Assembly (NCBI RefSeq): GCF_007655005.1
Contig: NZ_SZVW01000008.1
Location: forward strand, 186,001 to 250,000
DNA from: Streptomyces tibetensis
GTDB taxonomy: Bacteria > Actinomycetota > Actinomycetes > Streptomycetales > Streptomycetaceae
Reading direction: 5' to 3'
DNA: 64,000 nt
The translations under genes and the position numbers were made by a program. Below are positions 57,058 through 64,000 of this stretch, in pieces. The first letter of the stretch is position 1; each line of letters opens with the position of its first letter. The notes below the pieces were generated by a model that saw only the letters and a program-made list of their open reading frames with translations, had not been told where the DNA came from and did no database searches.

Positions 57058-58320
57058 TCAAGTGTGTGATGGGCGGCGCAGTACTGAGCCGATCCACGCC
57101 GTCGCCTGCTCGGGCGCGGTGCGGGTGTCGACGCCGAGGACGTGGATGTCGCCCAACAGGCCACTGGGGCCGCGCACTTGCAGCGTCCGACGGGCGTGAC
57201 TGCCCGGCCGGGGATGGACGATGACGGCCGTCGGGGCGTCGGCGGGCGCGTAGCCGCTGCTGTACGTGAGGAGCTGGTGGACGTCGGCCGCGTTCACGCC
57301 GTGGCGGTCGTAGCGCTTGTACTTGGCGTCCACGGGCAGCAGTGTGCGTTGTTCCGTGTCGTGTCCGGGAAGTCCTGGAAGGCTCAGCAGGAGATCGGGT
57401 CGAAAGGCCGAGGCGTTGCCCAGGTCTCCGCGCACGGTGATGCCGACGCCGCTTCCGCCGGGTACGGCGTGGCCGCCGTGCGGGCGGACGGCTTCGGTGC
57501 CGAGGCGGCGGACGACGGCTTCCCAGAGCGCGGGCATGGCGAGCAGGAGACCGTCCGCCGTGGTGCCGTGGTCGGTGAGCAGGTCGGTCACACCGCCACC
57601 GCGCAACAGCAGGCGGGCCCAGGTGTGGGCGGGACGGTAGCGGGCGTTGAGGCGTGTGTAGTGGGTGCGGTCCAGGGCGCGGAGCGCCGCGGCCGGGGTC
57701 GGGGCCTGCGGGAAGGCGCCGGCGGCGCCGTGCAGGGCGCGCGCCAGGTGAGGACTGGCGGTCAGGCCGAGCGCCGCCTTCAGCGCGCTCCCGAGAACGC
57801 GGTTGTCCCAGATGTCCGCCTCCCGGTCGAAGGTGCGCACGTGCAGCTGCTCCAGTTGCCCGAAGCGGTGGGTGACCTGGGCGGCCACGTCCAGGCGACC
57901 CCGCAGCACCGGTTCGACGCTTCGGCGGCGTACGTAGTCCCGGCGCAGTCCCTCCCGCACCAGCCGCTCGCACTCTTCGAGCAGGGCGGCGGCGACCAGG
58001 TCGGCGTAACCGTCGGGGCCGGTGGCCCACCGCCTCGCCGCCACCGGCACGGGTGTGCCGAGGGCGTAGGCGAGCCAGCTCATGAGCCGCTCTCCCGGAA
58101 TGGCGAACTTGGGGGAGATGACCACGCGGACACGGTCCAGGACCAGGACTCCGACGGTCGCGTCGGCCTTGAGCCGCCACCCGGTGCGCTCCCTGGTCAA
58201 GGTGAGGCAGCCCCGGGCCTGGAGGGCGTGCAGACGGCCGACGTCCCGGGGAGTGAGCTGACCGGGCTCCAGCTGGGCGGACTCGTACTCGCCGAGCTGG
58301 ACCGGGGTGCGGTCAGGCAT
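57058..58320 (-). CDS. mcrC: McrC-like nuclease subunit of a McrBC restriction system
   Basis: This 420-residue protein has an N-terminal McrC domain (QLTPRDVGRLHAL through VVISPKFAIPGERL) and a C-terminal PD-(D/E)xK nuclease core, with Asp in FRPDLLL and DAKYK in LPVDAKYKRY. McrC cuts DNA carrying modified cytosine when driven by the GTPase McrB. The ATG at 58320 overlaps the end of mcrB by eight bases. The partner's damaged 5' end makes it uncertain whether the system works. Confidence 0.9.
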   Translation of the reverse strand: MPDRTPVQLGEYESAQLEPGQLTPRDVGRLHALQARGCLTLTRERTGWRLKADATVGVLVLDRVRVVISPKFAIPGERLMSWLAYALGTPVPVAARRWATGPDGYADLVAAALLEECERLVREGLRRDYVRRRSVEPVLRGRLDVAAQVTHRFGQLEQLHVRTFDREADIWDNRVLGSALKAALGLTASPHLARALHGAAGAFPQAPTPAAALRALDRTHYTRLNARYRPAHTWARLLLRGGGVTDLLTDHGTTADGLLLAMPALWEAVVRRLGTEAVRPHGGHAVPGGSGVGITVRGDLGNASAFRPDLLLSLPGLPGHDTEQRTLLPVDAKYKRYDRHGVNAADVHQLLTYSSGYAPADAPTAVIVHPRPGSHARRTLQVRGPSGLLGDIHVLGVDTRTAPEQATAWIGSVLRRPSHT

Positions 58321-60226
58321 CCGGGCCGGGGACGCCGCTGGTGAACTCGGTCGCCAGCGCGTCCGCCAGATCCTGCGGGGGCATGAGGAGCGGGCGCCCG
58401 CTCTCGGCGTCGACCAGGCCGCCGAGGATGCGGTGCAACAGGTCCGCCCGGCCGAGGCAGTAGTCCTCAAGGAGGGGGAGCACCTCGTGGTGGAAGGCCG
58501 CGGCCAGATCCTCCTCGGTGGCGATGGGCTCGCTGTCGCGCAGCAGGTAGGCGTGCCCGATCTGGTGGTCGGCGTCGAGGTGGCGGGCGATGCGGGAGTT
58601 GAGGGACTCGAAGAAAGCGGCCAGGTCCAGGGGGCCGACCGTCCCGGACACCGCGTCCGGGTCCGGGACCACGGGCAGGAAGGCGAAGCGGCGGCGGACC
58701 GCGGCGTCCAGGTGGCTGATGCTCCGGTCGGCCGTGTTCATCGTGCCGATGATCCGGACGTTCGGCGGGACGGAGAAGCTTCGCTTGCTGACGGGCAGGG
58801 CGACCGGCAGGTTCCGCTTGTCGAGTTCGAGGAGGGTGATCAACTCGCCGAAGATCCGCGGCAGGTCACCGCGGTTGATCTCGTCGATGACGAGCAGGAA
58901 CGTCTGGTCGGGATGGGCCGCGGCCCGGCTGCACACGAGGTGGAACAGGCCGTCGGTGAGGGCGAGGGTGAGCCCCGGGCCGGTGGCGCTCAGGTCCGGC
59001 TTGAAGCCCTCGACGAAGTCCTCGTACCCGTAGGAGGGATGGAAGGTGACCATGCGGATACGGTCACCGTGCAGCATCTCGGCCTCCGCCCGGGCCCGTT
59101 GGCGGGCGCCGGAACCGAGCACGTCCGCGCGGCCGTCCAGGGCCAGGGCGGCGCCGAGTGCGAGCCGGGTCTTGCCCGTACCGGGCGGTCCGTGAAGGAT
59201 CACCTGGCCTTTGCGGTCCAGGGCATCAAGTACCGCCTGTACGTCCTCGGGCGGCGCGACCGGCTCGCTGAAGCCGGCCTGCGCCTGGTCCGTGCCCGGG
59301 ACGGAGCCGGCGTCGTGTGCTGTGAACTTGGCGAAGAGGGACGGGTCGACCTTGGCGAAGGTGGACCGCCACCCGTGCTGGGGCTTCGACAGCTTCTGCG
59401 CGTGGGAGAGATCCCAGACGACCGGGACGACATGATGGAACTCCGGCCGGTCGGGGTCGTAGCGGTAGCTCCCGTCGACCCTGCCGGTGGCCAGGATCTC
59501 GTCCGTCCCGCGGTTGGCGACCACCCGGTCTCCCGCTTCCAGGTCCCGGAAGGCCAGCAGCCGCCGGGCGAGGGTCAGGCTGCCGCCACTGCCGCGCGGC
59601 CAGTGCGCGTCCAGGGCCTGCTTCAGTTCGGTGTCGCTCTGGTACTGGCCGAGATCGCCGGGTTCGTCCCACCCGACGCAGATGAACCCGCCGTCCCGGC
59701 ATTCCTCCCACAGACGGCCGCGCTCGCCCGGGGCGATCTTCCAGATGGTGCGTTGCCGGGGGCGAGGGTCGAAGTGCTCATACAGGAAACGCATCACTTC
59801 GTGCCTGGTCCAGCCCTCGAACTCGGGCTGCACGCGGACGAGTTCGAGCAGTCGGCGATTGGTGCGCCATGCCGAGGCGTCGCCCTGCTCCATGTCGCCC
59901 TGCAACGGGGCGACGAATCGGCGCAGGTGTTCCCCCGCGTAGATCGGCAGAAAGTGCTCGGGGAAATAGGTCGCCAGGGTCTTCGTCACCAGCGCCGGTC
60001 CAAAGCGGAGCACGTCGAGGTCGTCCAAGGCGTCGAAGTCACCTGCACCGACCGCGTCGAAGGCCCGGACGAACTGTCCGCGCAGTTCCGCCCAGGCGCT
60101 CGCCGACCTGGGGGTGCACGATGGTCTTGCGGGCCGAGACGTGTGGACCGACGGCGCCCTCGTCCCACAGCCGGGTGAACTCCGCACTGGTGGAGCGCAG
60201 CTCCTCGACAAGACCGACCAGTGCAC
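58313..60226 (-). CDS. mcrB: McrB-like GTPase, N-terminus cut by a recombination junction
   Basis: The translated 637 residues contain a PUA/EVE-like domain (FICVGWDEPGDLG; GDRVVANRGTDEILATGRV), a family suited to reading modified bases, and then the McrB AAA+ domain with Walker A HGPPGTGKT, Walker B FLLVIDEINRGDLPRIFGEL and the McrB-specific MNTADRS. The first ~40 residues from the GTG at 60226 are shadow translation of a MmyB-like gene fragment on the same strand. McrB-like sequence begins only near 60100, without a good start codon at that point. The native N-terminus is therefore probably lost; expression could use the chimeric start or an internal TTG/GTG. Confidence 0.8.
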   Translation of the reverse strand: MHWSVLSRSCAPPVRSSPGCGTRAPSVHTSRPARPSCTPRSASAWAELRGQFVRAFDAVGAGDFDALDDLDVLRFGPALVTKTLATYFPEHFLPIYAGEHLRRFVAPLQGDMEQGDASAWRTNRRLLELVRVQPEFEGWTRHEVMRFLYEHFDPRPRQRTIWKIAPGERGRLWEECRDGGFICVGWDEPGDLGQYQSDTELKQALDAHWPRGSGGSLTLARRLLAFRDLEAGDRVVANRGTDEILATGRVDGSYRYDPDRPEFHHVVPVVWDLSHAQKLSKPQHGWRSTFAKVDPSLFAKFTAHDAGSVPGTDQAQAGFSEPVAPPEDVQAVLDALDRKGQVILHGPPGTGKTRLALGAALALDGRADVLGSGARQRARAEAEMLHGDRIRMVTFHPSYGYEDFVEGFKPDLSATGPGLTLALTDGLFHLVCSRAAAHPDQTFLLVIDEINRGDLPRIFGELITLLELDKRNLPVALPVSKRSFSVPPNVRIIGTMNTADRSISHLDAAVRRRFAFLPVVPDPDAVSGTVGPLDLAAFFESLNSRIARHLDADHQIGHAYLLRDSEPIATEEDLAAAFHHEVLPLLEDYCLGRADLLHRILGGLVDAESGRPLLMPPQDLADALATEFTSGVPGPDA

Positions 60227-60485
60227 GGTCGCCGGGGTAGTCGACGAGAGCCGTGCGCAGATCGGCGACGAGGGCGGGTTTCAGGGCGTCGCCTTCCTGG
60301 AGCACGGGCCAGGCCGCCAGGGTGCTCGGCCCCGGGGTGAAGACCGCCCGCACCAGGTTCCGCTCGACGTGTGTCCGTGCGCTGGGGTCGCCCATCAGTA
60401 CGGACCATGAGGGGGTGCAGGACAGCAAGGTCCAGTCGGCACTGAACACGCCCACCGGGAACTCCCCGAGGCGAGCCAGTATCTC
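60105..60485 (-). pseudogene. C-terminal fragment of a MmyB-like XRE regulator
   Basis: In the frame of the ATG-free stretch starting near 60485, the sequence reads GEFPVGVFSADWTLLSCTPS, then RNLVRAVFTPGP, LVADLRTALVDYPGDRALVG and RSTSAEFTRLWDEG, ending HPQVGE. This is the ligand-binding C-terminal domain of MmyB-like regulators, from memory. The N-terminal helix-turn-helix half is missing and replaced by GH97-like sequence; the last few residues are replaced by mcrB. Both ends are sharp, consistent with illegitimate recombination. Confidence 0.7.
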
Positions 60486-61119
60486 ACGTTGTGGGTGGCG
60501 GTGGGGAAGTTCTCGTTGCCCCGGACGCCCTCCAGGCTGATCCAGTTGGGGTAGGTGCGCTCGTAGCCGAAGGGCCGCACGTCGTCGTGCATGTCGATCA
60601 GCAGGTTGTACCTGGCCGCCGTCTTGGCCCAGGTGGTGATCTGGTTGGTCATGGTCTGGGTGCCGTCGTTGATGAAGCCGAGCTTGACGCCGGCGACGCT
60701 CCAGCTCTTGTAGCGGGCGAACAGGGTGTCGGGGTCGGTCAGGGCCAGACGGTTGACGTAGAGGAAGAGCCGATGCCGTTCGTCGTGGCGTGGTCGATCA
60801 CCGTGGGCAGGTCGATGTCCAGGATCGCCGCGGTCGCGTCGGTGGTGGTGAACTCCGGGCCGTACCATCCCGCGTCGTACTCGATGTGGTCCAGGCTGCG
60901 GGCGACGGCGCAGTCCACGCCGGCGATTCCCGCGGCGGTGGTCAGGTTGCAGCGGAACACCTTGCCCGGCCGGATCCACGTCGTGTCGGTCAGGGCGCCG
61001 GCCGGGGCCTCCCCTCGCCGGCCCCGCCTCCGGGCGAAGGCCTGATACCGCCCGGCGGACAGCTCTCCGTAACCGCCGCTCGCCGGGCCGTCGAGACCCT
61101 GGATGCGGATCTCCGTCAT
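60480..61119 (-). pseudogene. Frameshifted fragment of a GH97-like glycoside hydrolase
   Basis: The first frame encodes DTTWIRPGKVFRCNLTT and HIEYDAGWYGPEF, then runs to NGIG near 60770. After a one-base loss it continues in the next frame with LFLYVNRLALTDPDTLFARY, VAGVKLGFINDG and LLIDMHDDVRPFGYERTYPN, then VRGNENFP. These are the catalytic-barrel strands of GH97 alpha-glucosidase-like enzymes. The protein lacks its N-terminal domain and stops at about 60480, where the MmyB fragment begins, so it is inactive. Confidence 0.75.
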
Positions 61120-61158
61120 GCACCGCTGCTCAGGTGTGGCCGCAGTGGTATGGGGAGG

Positions 61159-62037
61159 TCATGCCACCGCGTTCAGCAAGTCGGCCAGTACGTCGGGCCG
61201 TTCCAGGGCGATGAAGTGGCCGGCCTTCGGCACCTGCGTGAAGTCGGCGGCCGGCAGCAGCCGCCTGTCGGCCTCCCGGTCCGAGGGCCGGGACCAGTCC
61301 TTCTCCCCGTATACGAGGTGGACGGGGGCCTTGACCTCGGGGTAGCGGGAGCGGGCCGCGATGAGGCTGGGCAGGTTCTGGTAGACGGCCCGGGCGACGG
61401 CCGGGTAGCCGGTCCGGCCGCCCACCTTGAGCAACTCGTCCACGTAGTCCTCGCGCAACGCGCTCTTGTCGCCGAGGCCACCCTGAAGGATCTTGCGCAG
61501 GGCGGGCTTGGGCTCCACGCCGGCGATCACCGGGCCCACTCCGGGCGTGAGGACACCGCTGACCACCACCCGGGCGAGGAGGCTGGACCGGGCGATCCCA
61601 CCGCGGAAGTCGTAGGTGTTCACCGCGACGACGCGTCGGACCCGCTCCGGCAGATCGGCCGCGGTGGTCAGGGCGAGCACCGCTCCCATGGACTCCCCGA
61701 CCAACGTCACGTCGTGGATGTCGAGTTCGGTCAGGAGCCGCACGACGCCCGCGCGCATGGCCGGCTCGTCGTACGACGCCCCGGGCACGATCTCGGAGTA
61801 GCCCATCCCCGGCAGATCGAGGGCGTACACGGTGTACTGCTCCGCGATCGACGGGATGAGGAGACGGAAGTGCTCGGCCTGGGTTCGCACGGTGTGCAGC
61901 AGTACCAGCGGGGCACCGCTGCCCGCCTTGAGGTAGCGCAGCGTTCCCTCTCGGCCGTCACGTCCTGCGCGAGGGGCGAGGGTGTGGCTGGTGGTCCCCG
62001 GGATGTGAATCGTGGGACGTGACTCGTGGTTGGGCAT
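61159..62037 (-). CDS. Alpha/beta-fold hydrolase
   Basis: This 292-residue hydrolase has the nucleophile motif GESMG near residue 115, an oxyanion segment LVLLHTVRTQ, an acid in VYGEKDWS and a catalytic His in PKAGHFIALE. The family includes esterases, epoxide hydrolases and haloperoxidase-like enzymes; the substrate is unknown. The ATG at 62037 follows GGGGAG. It lies 23 bp downstream of the SDR gene on the same strand and is probably co-transcribed from the palindrome-rich promoter. Confidence 0.9.
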   Translation of the reverse strand: MPNHESRPTIHIPGTTSHTLAPRAGRDGREGTLRYLKAGSGAPLVLLHTVRTQAEHFRLLIPSIAEQYTVYALDLPGMGYSEIVPGASYDEPAMRAGVVRLLTELDIHDVTLVGESMGAVLALTTAADLPERVRRVVAVNTYDFRGGIARSSLLARVVVSGVLTPGVGPVIAGVEPKPALRKILQGGLGDKSALREDYVDELLKVGGRTGYPAVARAVYQNLPSLIAARSRYPEVKAPVHLVYGEKDWSRPSDREADRRLLPAADFTQVPKAGHFIALERPDVLADLLNAVA

Positions 62038-62060
62038 CTCGCCGTCTCCCCGTCCTCTTC

Positions 62061-62762
62061 TTACTTCGCCAGTTGGGCGTACAACCCGGCCGGATCGCCG
62101 GCCAGGCCCGCCTTGACCTGGCGCGTGATGTCGTCGGCGAGCACCTCGTACGCGCCCGTCTCGACGCCGTCGAGGGCGAGGGCGGCGACGTCACGAGGGT
62201 CGGACTTGGGTGCGTCGACGTCCGCCGCCAGGTCCGTGTCGACGTATCCGACGTGCAGTCCGGTGACGGAGATGCCGCGCGGCTGCAGCTCCAGGCGCAG
62301 GGAGTTGGTCTGCGACCACAGGGCGGCCTTGGAGGCGCTGTAGGAGCCGCCGAGGGCCAGCCAGGAGAGCACGGAGTGCACATTGAGCATGTGGCCGCCG
62401 CCGTTGCGCTCGATGACCGGCACGAAGGCCCGGGCGACCAGCAGCGGGCCGTAGAAGTTGGTCTCGAACTCCCGGCGTACGTCGTCGACCGGGGAGTCGA
62501 GGAAGGAGGCACCGACCGCGGCACCGGCGTTGTTGATCAGTACGGTGACGTCGTCCGCCCGGGCGGCGGCCGCCGCCACGGAGGCCGGGTCGGTGACCTC
62601 CAGCTCCACCGGGACCGCGTCGGGGTGCGTCACGCTGCGCGGGTCGCGGGCCGTGGCGTAGACCTTGGCGGCTCCGCGCGCGTACAGCTCCTCCACCAGC
62701 GCCTTGCCGATGCCCCGGCTGCCGCCGGTGACGAAGACGTTCGCACCCTTCAAAGCGGTCAT
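62061..62762 (-). CDS. Short-chain dehydrogenase/reductase
   Basis: This 233-residue SDR has the cofactor motif VTGGSRGIG at residues 11-19, LINNAG near 84 and the catalytic SYSASK near 147. The family oxidises or reduces hydroxyl or keto groups with NAD(P). The ATG at 62762 has GGAGG six bases upstream; the open frame further upstream runs through the operators and is not coding. It shares a divergent, four-operator control region with the 4Fe-4S protein gene. Confidence 0.94.
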   Translation of the reverse strand: MTALKGANVFVTGGSRGIGKALVEELYARGAAKVYATARDPRSVTHPDAVPVELEVTDPASVAAAAARADDVTVLINNAGAAVGASFLDSPVDDVRREFETNFYGPLLVARAFVPVIERNGGGHMLNVHSVLSWLALGGSYSASKAALWSQTNSLRLELQPRGISVTGLHVGYVDTDLAADVDAPKSDPRDVAALALDGVETGAYEVLADDITRQVKAGLAGDPAGLYAQLAK

Positions 62763-62784
62763 GACTGCCTCCACTGCAGAATAA

Positions 62785-62824
62785 GAAACCGGTCGGTTTC
62801 CATCACAGTAAACCGATCGGTTTC
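62785..62824. promoter_or_regulatory. Two TetR-type operators before the SDR gene
   Basis: GAAACCGGTCGGTTTC (62785-62800) and the perfect palindrome AAACCGATCGGTTT (62810-62823) lie 25 bp apart centre to centre, 23-62 bp before the SDR start. The same motif occurs twice before the divergent gene. Confidence 0.85.
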
Positions 62825-63080
62825 CGGGCGCAAGCTTCATGCGTGGAGGCGACGCGTGGGCCGACCTCGGCGCGGCGTTCCGTATCTGTGGACTCCGGGG
62901 CGGTGATCTCTCCACCTGCCTGTCCGGCCTGGTCGATGTCGGCTTCGTCCAGGACGCGTTGGAGCCATGGGGCGAGTTTCCCGACCGTGTCGTGGAGTCA
63001 CTCCGGAACGGTGTCGCGGGTGGCGTGGAGGCGGGGGGGCGGGCGGGGCGGGGGAGGCTCACAGTGCAGGCTTGCACTCG
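62825..63080. other. 256-bp spacer between the two operator pairs
   Basis: No supported gene was found in this stretch. The minus strand has a short open frame reading LHDTVGKLAPWLQRVLDEAD that could be a decayed gene, but it has no start or homologue that I recognise. Confidence 0.35.
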
Positions 63081-63119
63081 GAAACCGATCAGTTTACGGT
63101 GTTGAAACTGATCGGTTTC
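63081..63119. promoter_or_regulatory. Two TetR-type operators before the 4Fe-4S protein gene
   Basis: GAAACCGATCAGTTTA (63081-63096) and GAAACTGATCGGTTTC (63104-63119) repeat the motif found before the SDR gene, with centres 23 bp apart and 45-83 bp before the ATG at 63164. All four sites share the AAAC-YGRTC-RGTTT core. Confidence 0.85.
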
Positions 63120-63163
63120 TCGCCGTGCGGGCGGGTTCCGAACCCGAGTCACCAGGAGCACGG

Positions 63164-64000
63164 ATGACTGCCGCGCGAGACGCCGAGGGGCAACCGTCAG
63201 GTCCCCGGCTTCCGGCGAAGCTGGCCGCCCACCCCTCGGTACAGGCCGTACTGGCCCGGCGAAGGGCCGGTGGCACGGTGCGCCCGCCCGCGGTGATCGA
63301 CGCGGCCTGGCTGCGCGAACTGTGCCTGGCGGCCGGTGCGGACGACGCGGCCGCGGTCAGCCTGGACCACCCCGACCTGACCGGCGAGCGCGAGTACGCG
63401 CAGTCCGCGCTGCCCGGCACCCGCACCCTGATCGCGATGGCGGTCCGGATGAACCGCGACAACTGCCGCTCCCCGGCCCGCAGCGTGGCCAACCAGGAGT
63501 TCCACCAGGCCGACGAACAGGCCAACCATGCCGCGCGCGGCGTCACTCAGGCGCTCCAGGACGCCGGCTACCGAGCGCTCAATCCCTCCGTCGGCTTCCC
63601 CCAGGAGATGGACCGCTTCCCCGGTGAGCGGATCTGGGTGGTGGCGCACAAGACGGTCGCGGTGGCCGCCGGGCTCGGCGTGATGGGTCTGCACCGCAAC
63701 GTCATCCACCCCAAGTTCGGCAGCTTCATCCTGCTGGTCACCGTCCTGGTGGACGCGGAGGTGAGCGAGTACGGGCAGGCGCTGGACTACAACCCCTGCA
63801 TCGACTGCAAGTTGTGCGTCGCCGCCTGCCCGGTCGGGGCCATCGCCAAGGACGGCGCCTTCGACGCGCTGGCCTGCACCACGCACAACTACCGCGAGTT
63901 CATGAGCGGGTTCACCGACTGGGCGCAGACCGTGGCCGACAGCGAGGACGCCGCCGACTACCGTTCCCGGGTCAGCGATTCCGAGAGCGCCTCCATGTGG
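63164..64000 (+). CDS. 4Fe-4S binding protein, QueG/epoxyqueuosine reductase-like, 3' end outside window
   Basis: From the ATG at 63164 (AGGAG upstream) the frame is open for 279 codons to the window edge. The fold resembles iron-sulphur, cobalamin-type reductases of the epoxyqueuosine reductase and reductive dehalogenase group: an Ala-rich N-terminus, GLGVMGLHRNVIHPKFGSF at about 175-193, then a ferredoxin motif CIDCKLCVAACPVGAI at about 212-227. It should reduce an organic substrate through its clusters. True QueG is not expected under TetR-type control, so another substrate is likely. It shares operators with the SDR and hydrolase, suggesting one inducible catabolic or detoxifying pathway. 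Confidence 0.85.
   Translation, partial: MTAARDAEGQPSGPRLPAKLAAHPSVQAVLARRRAGGTVRPPAVIDAAWLRELCLAAGADDAAAVSLDHPDLTGEREYAQSALPGTRTLIAMAVRMNRDNCRSPARSVANQEFHQADEQANHAARGVTQALQDAGYRALNPSVGFPQEMDRFPGERIWVVAHKTVAVAAGLGVMGLHRNVIHPKFGSFILLVTVLVDAEVSEYGQALDYNPCIDCKLCVAACPVGAIAKDGAFDALACTTHNYREFMSGFTDWAQTVADSEDAADYRSRVSDSESASMW

Noticed and set aside
62839-63105. An 88-codon plus-strand frame between the operator pairs
   Set aside because: It has no ribosome site, runs through an operator and shows no protein-like pattern.

Overview
The window is very GC-rich actinomycete DNA, with many GTG starts, GC-rich third codon positions and DtxR/DmdR-type iron boxes. It almost certainly comes from a Streptomyces chromosome. 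Its centre (about 26.7-50.6 kb) is a complete coelichelin-type hydroxamate siderophore cluster, cchA to cchK. I identify it from the gene set, the trimodular NRPS with no thioesterase, and adenylation codes read directly from the protein: DINYWGGIG, DFWNVGMVH and DMENLGLIN. From memory these match the coelichelin synthetase pockets for N5-formyl-N5-hydroxyornithine, threonine and N5-hydroxyornithine.

Left part (1-26.1 kb). A minus-strand group encodes a cation/proton antiporter, a two-helix membrane protein with six-residue repeats, and two P-loop ATPases; the last ATPase runs off the window. After an 0.8 kb gap holding two strong hairpins come a LuxR-type ATPase regulator and a TPR-CHAT protease. 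Divergent from the protease are a cytosolic subtilisin-like peptidase, an ECF-like sigma factor and an acidic partner protein. Next are an N-formylglutamate amidohydrolase, monomeric NADP isocitrate dehydrogenase, a secreted M1 peptidase, an MscS channel, a UPF0104 membrane protein, an ABC exporter behind a textbook SoxR promoter, a lipoprotein, a CitA/CitB-type two-component pair and a MarR regulator.

Siderophore region. CchA (formylation) and CchB (ornithine N5-hydroxylation) make the hydroxamate units. CchH assembles the peptide with the MbtH-like CchK, and the esterase CchJ acts on the peptide or its ferric complex. CchC/D/E/F form the ferric-siderophore importer. CchG and CchI are ABC exporter half-transporters with complementary defects in their ATPase sites. 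Seven 19-bp iron boxes lie in front of cchA, cchB, cchF (two), cchH, cchJ/cchK and an argB gene. A foreign-looking hypothetical gene sits between cchI and cchJ. The argB copy lies just past cchK and carries an almost perfect iron box, so it looks like an iron-controlled ornithine supply gene recruited to the cluster.

Right part (50.6-64 kb). The DNA beyond cchK is partly a gene graveyard. It holds an amidohydrolase fused at a deletion junction to a GNAT acetyltransferase tail, a frameshifted DUF1569 gene, and a GH97-like fragment joined to an MmyB-like fragment joined to a McrBC restriction pair. Intact genes here are a Baeyer-Villiger-type monooxygenase overlapping a patatin lipase with a divergent TetR regulator, a tautomerase-like protein, an alpha/beta hydrolase, an SDR and a 4Fe-4S protein that leaves the window. 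Four copies of an AAACCGATCGGTTT-like palindrome control the last divergent pair.

I saw no tRNA, rRNA, CRISPR array or intact insertion sequence.
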